From: Caenorhabditis remanei
Lineage: Eukaryota > Nematoda > Chromadorea > Rhabditida > Rhabditidae
DNA length: 64,000 nt
Reading direction: 5' to 3'
NCBI RefSeq assembly: GCF_010183535.1
Contig: NC_071329.1
Location: 16,444,879 to 16,508,878, forward strand
Both the position numbers and the translations under genes were made by a program. How positions within the stretch are numbered: the stretch's first letter is position 1; every line of letters begins with the position of its first letter. The notes beneath the pieces were generated by a model. That model was given only the letters and a program-made list of their open reading frames with translations. It was not told the origin of the DNA and ran no database searches. Shown piece by piece: positions 44,592 through 53,579 of the stretch.

Positions 44592-44894
44592 CTTCCGACT
44601 TCCGTCATTCCATAACTGTAGAATTTCCGAAAAGTACATTTCGCAGAAATACTTGAAAAAATGGTCTAAAAGGAGAGAAAATTGGCTTTTCTTCATCCAA
44701 AACCAAATTTTCCTCTGATTTTCGCCAATTTTATGATCTCTCGAGTTTTTGAATGTTTGCGAAAAATCTGATTCCGACTTCCAACTTCCGACTTCCGGGC
44801 GTTTTTTCACTTCCGACTTCCAACTTCCGGTTAAGGAAACTCACTTCCGACTTCCGACTTCCGGATAAGAAATTTTCACTTCCATGCAACTCTG
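44589..44894. mobile_element. hAT-like element fragment with CTTCCGACTT interior
   Basis: The right end is the complement of CAGAGTTGCATGGAAG at 44879-44894. The interior alternates CTTCCGACTTCCG arrays with a unique stretch (AATACTTGAAAAAATGGTCT) also found near 49268. The left end is missing, with the TA microsatellite in its place. A partial relative starts at 49103. Confidence 0.68.
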
Positions 44895-44914
44895 ATATCT
44901 ATTCTAACCTTTTT

Positions 44915-45305
44915 AAGACCTTTCGAGTGTGTCATAGTAATTCTAATTGTCCCATCAAGAAGATTTTTAACGAACCAGAACAAAGGTAGAGATTCATGTT
45001 TGTAGTTGACAACTTTTTTGTACGATCACTCCCTAGCAAGTTACATATTGACAAAGTAATTTCTCTCTCACATCGTCCCATTTCAGTGCAAAATAGTGCG
45101 ATTTTTGAAATGTCGTCTTAAAATGATATTGACAGTGTCCGTACAAAAAAAAGACGACTTTAAAAATGAAGTTCTACTTTTGATCTGTATGATCCATTAA
45201 AAATCGACTTGATGGAACAATCAGAATTATTATGACACACTCTCAAAGTTGGTCCATTTCAACTGAAAACGGCCAAAGTTTACAACCTTTTCACCGGTAC
45301 TGTAC
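44915..45305. repeat. Degenerate mariner-like foldback element
   Basis: The right half ends CAAAGTTTACAACCTTTTCACCGGTACTGTA, whose complement resembles the end of 59536-59985 (TACAGTACC... TTTTCAGT). Internal arms pair: GTGTGTCATAGTAATTCTAA near 44930 with TTAGAATTATTATGACACAC-like sequence near 45220. The left end is cut off by the neighbouring hAT-like fragment. Confidence 0.6.
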
Positions 45306-46440
45306 GTATTTTATGCAACCTGTATACTTTCTCTATTTTCAATTCGATTAATCTTGATTTTTATGTAAGCCTCCACACTCGTCCTCTCTTTCATCAACCT
45401 CTACTCCTCACACTTTGTGACGTCACCCTGCGCAAATATACTACCAGCGAACACCTTTCTAACCTCTTCTCTATTCATTACTGGGAAACAGATCTTCCTC
45501 ATAGCCTCCCTTGTTTCCTCCAAAATATACGCCTTCTTATTAGTTAACCCAATTCTTTTCAGAAATCAAGATGAATTTCATACCGCTGCAATACGAAAGT
45601 TTGAAAGCTGTCCTGATTCATATAGATGCTAACATTCGGTAAACATGATTAGATCTTTTAAAATCTTTAATTTTGATTTCAGATTCAAAATATCCCAACG
45701 ACTACCCACAATACGCATTACGGAAAAATTAGTACCACTCAGAGTACGAAGTTTGAAACTTGACGAGTTTTGCACCATTGTCAATGACACTAAGTATCAA
45801 TTGGACATCTATCGGGAGTTCGATTCTGGTGAGAACATATTACAGCAAATCAAGATGGAGAACGATTTTGGGGGAGTCAAATCAGATCTGGATCAATACG
45901 GTTTCCGAATCTCACCTGGAAATTCTGTGTGGACTCCTGGCGACGTTTCATTTCGAGATATGATCGGTCATGACTTTCCATTCGACACGATCATTATTGA
46001 ACGAATGATTCGAGAAGAGTTGAAAAGAAGGCTTTGCTACTAAGAACTAACTCGGAGACGGATGGTATTACGACCACTGGAAATTTAGAAGGGAATCTTG
46101 CTGACATGTACCTGAGAAAAGGATTAGTAATGCGGCTTGATTCGTTGAAATATATGATCGATTATTTATACACTGAGCTTCTCCCGTTCGAATGCCGTCG
46201 TTTCAATCTTAAACCACCGTATGTCTGCTATATTCAACTGACAATCCAAACCGGAAAAGACAAACAAATCGAGCGGTTTCCTTATAAAATGAAACTCTAT
46301 GAAGCGATGAAGCGTCTGAACACGCTCTTATTTGGAGGAAGACGTTCACTAATCCTTGCTGAAAGATTTCGCTTGCCTATTCAAAGTACTATTTTGAGAT
46401 TGCCTGTTGGGTTCAAAGTTGGAACGAAACAACTGACATG

Positions 46441-48137
46441 GAATGTATTTTGACTGCTACCCCTAAAGTACTGTTTTTTTTACTCATTCGATGAGTTTTC
46501 TTAAGACAAAATGGCCCATAAAGGGTTTTCCTGTGACGTGACCTCGTTTTTGAAAAATTGAGATTTTTCGAAAATGCAATTTTTTCGAAACATTTTTTCA
46601 TAAATTTTTTTCATAATTTTAGCGGATTGTTCAGAAAATGGGCTTTACACATATTTATAGCAAATTTTATGTAGTTTTTGACAAAAATATGACACTCATG
46701 AAAAAATAATTTTTTGATCCTGAAAAAGGTAAAAATGTGACACCCTCCAAAAAAAAAAATTTTTTTCGAGGTTGGCAGAGGTGACATACATATGGTAAGA
46801 AAGTACAACTTATGTGGATTATTTTTTTATATAGCACTATAATCGCTTGCAGTTGAAAATTAAAGAAAAAATTGCTGCTCTGAAAATTTTCATTTTTCGA
46901 AAAAATGTGACATGCAGGAAATGAGTTCGAATTTCTAATATTGTCCACGCTCCCAATCAAATTCAATAAAAATAACTATTTTCAGATTATGTTTCACTAT
47001 TTTCAAAAAAGAAAGTACATCCCTGTTAACATCTCTTTTCATAACACTCGCTCAAAAATTGCAAGTTTTCTCATGTGAAGAAAGTTCAACAGCTCATAAC
47101 TCCTCTGAAACTAAAGGAAACAAGCTCGAAAACGCAGAGCAACCCAAAAATGACGATTGCTTCTCAAAAATCATAATTGGGCTGTTTTTCGAAAACTAAT
47201 TTTTTTCGATTTTTTATAAGGGGGGACCACATGAAATTTTTCCAGAAACTTGAAAAAAATTTTTTTCGAAAACAACCAGAATTAACGGTTTTTAGCATCT
47301 ATTCTTGTTTATAAACTAGTTTTTAGTTGTTTTCGAAAAAAAAAATTTCAAGTTTCTGGAAAAATTTCATGTGGTCCCCTTATCAAAAATCGAAAACATC
47401 CCAAGTATGATTTTCAAAAATCAATAATTATTTTTGAGTTGCTCTGCGTTTTCGAGCTTGTTTCCTTTAGTTTCAGAGGAGTTATAAGCTGTTGAACTTT
47501 CTTCACATGAGAAAAATTGCAATCTTTGAACGAGTGTTATGACAAGAGAAGTTAACAGGGATGTGAATCATTGTTCGAAAATGGTGCAACATAATCTGAA
47601 TACTGTTATTTTTTTTGAATTTGATTAGGAGCTTGAACAATATTAGAAATTCAAACTTATTTCCGACATGTCACATTTTTTGAAAAATGAAAATTTTCAG
47701 ACCAATTTTTTCCTTAATTTTCAATTGGAAGCGACTATAGTGCTATATGAAAAAATAATCCACATAAGTTGTACTTTCTTACCATATGTATGTCACCTCT
47801 GCCAACCTCGAAAAAAAAATTTTTTTTTGGAGGGTGTCACATTTTTACCTTTTTCAGGATCAAAAAATTATTTTTCATGAGTGTCATATTTTTGTCAAAA
47901 ACTACATAAAATTTGCTATAAATATGTGTAAAGCCCATTTTTTGAACAATCCGCTAAAATAATGAAAAAAAATTATGAAAAAAATTTTTCGAAAAAATTG
48001 CATTTTTGAAAAATCTCAATTTTTCAAAAACGAGGTCACGTCACAGGAAAACCCTTTATGGGCCATTTTGTCTTAAGAAAACTCATCGAATGAGTAAAAA
48101 AAATCAGTACTTTAGGGGTAGCAGTCAAAATACATTC
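46441..48137. mobile_element. 1.7-kb near-perfect foldback transposon
   Basis: Two arms of roughly 840 bp are reverse complements of each other around a short centre near 47290-47325. The ends read GAATGTATTTTGACTGCTAC and its complement. CATG flanks both sides (46437-46440, 48138-48141) as a 4-bp, self-complementary target duplication. There is no transposase-like frame; the frames present are artefacts of the palindrome. It interrupts exon 2 of a DUF3557 gene. Confidence 0.88.
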
Positions 48138-48675
48138 CATGTGAGAGATTTGCCTCTTATCGATATTGATAGGTTCAATAATCTCCCTTCGATTCTCGAC
48201 TCATCCTTTCATCCACTCGATCTGATCTCAATCTATGTAATGGATGCAAATGATGTACAACACCCTATCGTCTCTAGTGCAAAAACGTTAATTATCTCTG
48301 GTTTTGGTTTTGATGTTGACGTAGGAACTACAATCAGCAATTGTTCAAACCAACAAGTTATGTTTGGAAGTAGATTGATGACAATTACAGCTGAACAGAT
48401 GTTTAGTAATGTACTGTCTTGAGAATCGGTCTATTCAAACGTGCTATTCGTATGGAATCAAAGACGAAAAAACAGCGAAAGAACTTTTCAGATTGATTAA
48501 AACCCGTATAGATAATGCAAAGAGAACCAAAAGGTAGAGACTCAATCATCATTTTTCCAAAAAATTAAAATTTTTCTTTTAAATGTGTTTCTATTAAAAC
48601 AACGGACCGTAAAAGAGTGGAAGTGTTTTACATTCCGATGAAAAGTCTGCAACGTGAAGAACAGATGGAACAAAT

Positions 48676-48860
48676 CAGAGATGTTGGGAAGTACAATCCC
48701 TTATCAGGAAGTCGGAAGTCGGAAGTTGGAAGTGATTTTTCTTACCAGGAAGTCGGAAGTCGGAAGTAAAATTTCTTATCCGGAAGTCGGAAGTCGGAAG
48801 TAAAATAACACCCGGAAGTCGGAAGTCGGAAGTCGGAAGTCGGAATTCCCAACAACACTG
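48676..48860. mobile_element. hAT-like MITE 6 with GGAAGTC tandem interior
   Basis: The ends are CAGAGATGTTGGGAA and the complement of CAGTGTTGTTGGGAA (13 of 15 match), flanked by the exact 8-bp duplication GAACAAAT (48668-48675, 48861-48868). The 185-bp body is almost entirely GGAAGTCGGAAGT repeats. It splits the last exon of the DUF3557 pseudogene. Confidence 0.9.
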
Positions 48861-49059
48861 GAACAAATGTGTTATTCAAAGTGGATTCTTGAGATACGAA
48901 TCGTTCGAATTTAGAATGAAAACCGCTTGGTCCATCTTTTATCTCTTGTCTTGCAATTTTGATTGTTTAAATATTATATAAATAATTTCATGATTAAACA
49001 AATATAATAGATTCTTCTTAATGGTTGATTTACATATAAACGACTAGTTGTGCGTCGGT

Positions 49060-49520
49060 TCTCCACTACTACCGTAAAACTGTAATAGAAATGCGTGCGT
49101 TAGAGTTGCATGGAATTCCGACTTCCGACTTCCGGGCATTTTTATCATTCCGACTTCCGACTTCCGGATAAGAAAAATCACTTCCGACTTCCGAATAAGG
49201 AATTTTACTTCCGACTTCCGACTTCCGTCATTCCGTAACTGTGGATTTTCCGAAAATTTTCCGCAGAAATACTTGAAAAAATGGTCTAAAAGGAGAGAAA
49301 ATTTTTTCTCTTGGAGTTTTTGAATATTTGCGAAAAAATCTAATTCCGACTTCCAACTTCCGGATTAAAAAAAGGAGTTTTCTTTTGTTTTTTACGGACA
49401 TTGAAAAAGAATGATTGAAATGAAGAAAAATATTTCGAGCATATTAAGGGGGCGCCTATATTCAAACCGTTTGTCAGGGTGCGCCTCTAATAAAGGGACG
49501 CTTCTATTACAGTAGTCCCA
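49060..49520. repeat. Composite repeat: mariner-like ends with embedded CTTCCGACTT array
   Basis: ACTGTAATAGAAATGCG near 49078 and CGCTTCTATTACAGTAGT near 49500 form inverted ends. Between them a hAT-like piece begins AGAGTTGCATGGAATTCC at 49103 and continues as CTTCCGACTT repeats, sharing unique sequence with 44640-44760. It has no coding content. Confidence 0.6.
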
Positions 49521-49544
49521 TAATCCCCCAAAAATCTTTAAAAT

Positions 49545-51540
49545 CTTTCAACCCAATTCAAATGAACACTTTTATTGAGAAAACGATTCAAATAGTTTAA
49601 AAAATTAGAGAAAAAAACAACTTAACAGAAAATGAATAACGGGAAGTATTCTCACAATTTTTCGAAGCATAAATCAATATTCGGTCATTTATAATCGTAC
49701 AATCCGTATTTTGAGAACCCATTTGCAATTGTACATGAAATCCTTTTGCTCTCGACTGCGTGGATTTTTGATAGGCACATAGAACACTTCGAGTTTTGTG
49801 TTGTTTCCTGTGATGACAGATATACATCTGAAAAAATATAGATTGCTGTTTTCTCACTGTTTTCTCGGGAGTAATCTGCTCAGGTGATAAAAAGCGAAGA
49901 CTTCAAAAGAGGACTGAAGTTGACATTTTTTATTTCCGATATGATATTTTTGAATAGTAGCGTTCAAGCAATTTCAGCGTATGCGTCAATAATAGAAGTT
50001 TTAGAATTGCCTGCAGTATCATAATCTGAAATTAAAAATATATGACGTCAGTCCTCCTTTAAAGTATTATAACTCCAATATTTGTCTGAAAAAATGTTCT
50101 AATCAATCAAACCTTTTAGTCCTCTTTGCGTTCTCCAAACGGCTTTTGATAACTTTGAGAAGCCCTTTCGCTGTATCTTCTTCCTTTATTCCAAATGAGT
50201 AACAAGTTCCGATAGGCTTGGCAGCATCTAGCCAGTTTTCGATCAATCCAAAATATGATTCGATTGGAACCTCTCTATATGTATCCGCCAGAACAACCTC
50301 TTTATTAGAAAGAGTTGTAAGAATCGGTAGAATATCGAATTGTGAGTCCGAGTTGTGAACAATCAACTTCTTCGCATCTCTGACTATCGGCAACTCAAAA
50401 TCGTCTCTTCCTCTATTGCAGATCGACAGTTTAAGAACATTTAATGGGAAACAAGAGGGGTCTAGCATCAAATTGACACCATCGCTCCAGTCATTCAAAT
50501 CATACCCATTTTCAAGTTGTTTGGTTTTCACTCTAAACCCGACAGGGAGTCTCAAAACGGCTCCAAATCTCGCCAACTGGACACTTTGAGCTTGAATGGC
50601 TGGGCGTCTTCCTCCAAAAAACAATGTATTCAATCGCTTCATCGCTTCGTAAAGCTTCATGTTGTATGCATATCTTTCGATTAGTTTCGTTTTCTTGTTA
50701 CAGATGACAGTCAGCTGAATGTAGCAAGTGTATGGTGGTTTCCGATCGAAACGACGGCATACGAAAGGAACAAGATTGGAGCGAGCGTCGTCGGCGAAAT
50801 CTTCTAGAATATTCATTGGCGTTTCCATAGCAAGTTTCAGACGGATTTTATTTATACGGCCCCATTCGCCACTAGTATCCGGTTCTTCTAATGCCTTTCC
50901 TGTTGGTAGCTGGCCAGTTCGGAGATACATCGCCTTCTCATTGACCTTCAATTCTTCGCTATAGATTTTTTCACTCATGTCATCGTCATTCAGGAAAGCA
51001 TCGAATGGCGGGTCATTTGGATGTTGGAATGAGATGTCTCCAGAATCCAAAACATAATCAAAATAGATCTGGAATCCGTATTTATCCAGATCATGCCAAA
51101 TGCCAGTAAAATCATTGGTCATCTTAATTTTCCTCGGAATTTTTTCGCCTGGTTCGTAGTCTCGATAGATTCCCAAATTATAAGATGTGTTGTCAACTAC
51201 TGTTGAAATGCCGTCTAGTTTCAATTTCCGAATTCTGAGTGGCACGAGTTTTTCAGTTGAGCGGATTGCAGGTAGTCGACGCGAAATTTGGAACCTACAA
51301 AATGTTAATGTTTTGGAGAAAAAATTAAAGAAGAACGGGAACTTACCGAACGTTGGCATCCATATGAATCAAGACTGCTTTCAAACTTTCATATTGCAAC
51401 GGTATGGAATTCATTTTGATGGTTGAGAACAGTTCAAAGAAGACGGATACTGGAATCGGAAGAATATATCGTGAAGAATGGAGAACGTGAACCAAATGGG
51501 GACACTGCAAGAAAATGAGTAGGTAAGAGAGGAATTAGCG
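49545..51540. repeat. Left arm of the second inverted duplication
   Basis: Reverse-complement partner of 53580-55735, covering the gene, about 120 bp upstream and about 140 bp downstream. The downstream ends match (CATAAATCAATATTCGGTCA against TGACCGAATATTGATTTATG). The upstream ends match through the GGGACACTGCAAG segment. Confidence 0.88.
49689..51414 (-). CDS. DUF3557 family protein, sub-group 4
   Basis: Exons 51347-51414, 50113-51294 and 49689-49827 give 462 residues (MNSIPLQYESLKAVLIHMDANVR...). Core motifs are ISRRLPAIRSTEKLVPLRIRKLKLDGI, LVPFVCRRFDRKPPYTCYIQL (Val replaces the usual Glu of FECRR), LYEAMKRLNTLFFGGRR, VLRLPVGFRVK and NWLDAAKPIGTCYSFGI. The C-terminus is VLKIRIVRL. The last intron (49828-50112) is 285 bp, unusually long for this family. 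The frame is intact, in contrast to its mirror copy at 53705. The function is unknown. Confidence 0.9.
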
Positions 51541-52316
51541 ATGAGATCAAATGGAGATTAGCACTGAGAGAAAATATCGACGTTGGACCGAGAATAGGAG
51601 GCCAAGAACAGTGAGAACATATGTCTTTGTGTCCGTATGATGGTGGCCAGGGATGTGCGAAACGGAAATCGGAAATTCCGAAATTTTCGACTTTTATTCG
51701 GAGCTGTTTTCCGTCGGAAAATTTCCCATTTCCTAGAAATTTTTCCGAAATATACGAAGTTCCATATAATTTCGTGATGATTCAAGAAGGAATTTGTGCG
51801 GAATCAAAAGAAATTGCTGCAAAACCAACGTGAACGGTGCAAAAACGTCACACCTGCTGGAATGTTTGCTAATGAATTTGGTACAGAGCTCTACTCATTT
51901 TTTTAAATGAAAATTTCGGAAATTTCTCGAAAATTTAGAGCAAAAGTTCTCAAATTATCATACGTATTCACCTTTTGATTGATTGAATTTTTAATTTTCA
52001 AAAAAAAAAAACTTTTTTTCAAAAAAAAATCTAAATTTCTTCAAAACATGTATCGAAACGGGGCAAGCGCGCCGGGAATATTTTTGATTTCGATAAGTAG
52101 CTCGCATTGATAAAAAATTTACTAATTTTTGGCCGTTGGCTTGTTGCCGAAGGTTTCCCGGACTTTTTGGGTAATTTAAGGGGGGAATAGGAGGAAATGA
52201 TATGAAAAGACGATAAAGAACAATTTAGAAGCTAAAATACATTAAAGGAATGAAGAAAATTGGAGAAAATATACGAAAAACATGAATAAATTAGGAAGAA
52301 ATTCATGACTGAAAAG
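51541..52316. other. Spacer of the second inverted duplication, left part
   Basis: No gene. A single hAT-like left end, CAGGGATGTGCGAAACGGAAAT, starts at about 51652 and is followed by CGGAAATTCCG-type repeats, but I cannot find a matching right end, so it is a fragment. The rest is AT-rich with no features I recognise. Confidence 0.5.
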
Positions 52317-52983
52317 CAGGCTTGGTCGAGAAAAACTTTTCGGGAAAATCGAGAACGAAAAAATTTCTCGAAATTTTTTTTCGGGAAATCGAGTACTCGA
52401 AATTTTTCTCGAATTTTTTTTTCGAGAAATCGAGTACTCGAAATTTTTCTCGAATTTTTTTTTCGGGAAAATCGAGAATTTTCGAGAAATTCGAGAATTT
52501 TGTCAAACTGACTTCAAATGACTTAAAAATAACTATTTTTCGATAGATTTTATTTTTATTCATTAATGTATACTTGGTTTCACAGTTCGAGATTGGTACC
52601 CCATCAATTAAACGTTTTGCTGGAGAAACATCAGTTTCGAAAAACTTTCAGCACTCAATAGTTTTCTATTTTGGAGCACCGTAGGTGAAAATTGAGTATT
52701 TTGTGTAAAAACAACAAAAAATCCGTTGAAACCCTGTAAAAATAAATGGAAAATTTCGAACTTTTGAATATTACTGTTACAAAAAATTTCCCGATTTTCT
52801 CGAAATTTTTCGGGAAATTTCCCGTCGGGAAAAATTCCCGAAAATTTTTTTCGAGAAAATTCCCGGTCGGGAAAAATTCTCGAAAAAATTTTTCGGGAAA
52901 ATTCTCGTCGGGAAATTTTCCCGAAAAATGTCGGGAAAACCGAGAAATCGAGTATCCCGATTTCCCGACCTCGACCAAGCCTG
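52317..52983. mobile_element. hAT-like MITE 7 with TCGGGAAAATCGAG interior
   Basis: The ends are CAGGCTTGGTCGAG and its perfect complement, flanked by the exact 8-bp duplication CTGAAAAG (52309-52316 and 52984-52991). Arrays of CGGGAAA/CGAGAAA/TTTTTCTCGAA lie inside both ends and unique sequence lies in the middle. It is 667 bp with no transposase. Confidence 0.92.
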
Positions 52984-52991
52984 CTGAAAAG

Positions 52992-53579
52992 AAAATTAAT
53001 ATTATAAATATATGCGAGCGCAAAATTCAATTTTAGAGAAATGAGGCAACCACGCTCCATTGACACGCATTAGAGAGAAGAGACGCAGACACTGCGGCCT
53101 CGCTGGAGTTTTTTAAAAAAGTTTTGTCCATTTTCTCGCTTGTTTCTTTCGTTTTTCATCGAAATCTTTGATATTTTGTGCTTTTTTTCGAGAAATTGAA
53201 CTACGGCAGAATTATTTTTCCAAATTTTTCACGGAATATTGCTTCAAAATATGTATTAACTGAAAATAGTTGCGCGTAGCAAAAATTGAGAAAATTCAAA
53301 ACCGGAAGAATTATAAACAACCAGTGATTGACAAAACCGCATAGTGCATGATTCTCGATGTAAATTTCCTTTTATTTTCGTCGAAAACTTTGACCTATCG
53401 ATCGAAATCTTGCTTCGTAAAAAACAAGTTAATAAATGTGTTAAATCTTTTGTTCTGAGAGAATTTAGCGAAATTTCTAATTTCTTTCTCATTTTAATCT
53501 GCACCGTCTCCCAAGCTGAGAAAATAATTACAGGTTTAGCTAAATTCTTTCAATTTTTACTACGCGCAGCGAGACCGTG
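52992..53579. other. Spacer of the second inverted duplication, right part
   Basis: No gene. It contains GAGACGCAGACAC near 53079 (the complement of the motif in the loop of 8027-8209). GCGCGTAG...AAAAATTGA near 53270 pairs with TCAATTTTTACTACGCGC near 53550, suggesting a degenerate foldback of about 300 bp. Confidence 0.45.

Larger units (their letters stand above)
45571..48914 (+). pseudogene. DUF3557 pseudogene with two transposon insertions
   Basis: Exon 1 (45571-45638, MNFIPLQYESLKAVLIHIDANIR) and the start of exon 2 (from 45683) are normal. A small deletion near 46030 shifts the frame before KALLLRTNSE. The core (LLPFECRRFNLKPPYVCYIQL, LYEAMKRLNTLLFGGRR) runs to about 46436, where a 1.7-kb foldback element interrupts it. 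Coding resumes at 48142 (LPLIDIDRFNNLPSILDSS). A further frame break with an in-frame TGA lies near 48420. The exon 3 acceptor AG is AA at about 48582, and the last exon is split by a hAT-like element at 48676-48860 before YSKWILEIRIVRI. It is certainly non-functional. The nearest intact relative is 42764-44176. Confidence 0.93.

Noticed and set aside
44432..44718. Frames made of repeated Ile-Tyr
   Set aside because: They come from the (TA)n microsatellite.
46611..48422. Several 60-140 residue frames on both strands
   Set aside because: They mirror each other across the foldback element at 46441-48137 and are palindrome artefacts; only the last 90 or so residues of the 48006-48422 frame are genuine pseudogene exon.
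52303..53066. Phe/Lys/Arg-rich frames on both strands
   Set aside because: They are translations of the CGGGAAA/CGAGAAA arrays of the MITE at 52317-52983.
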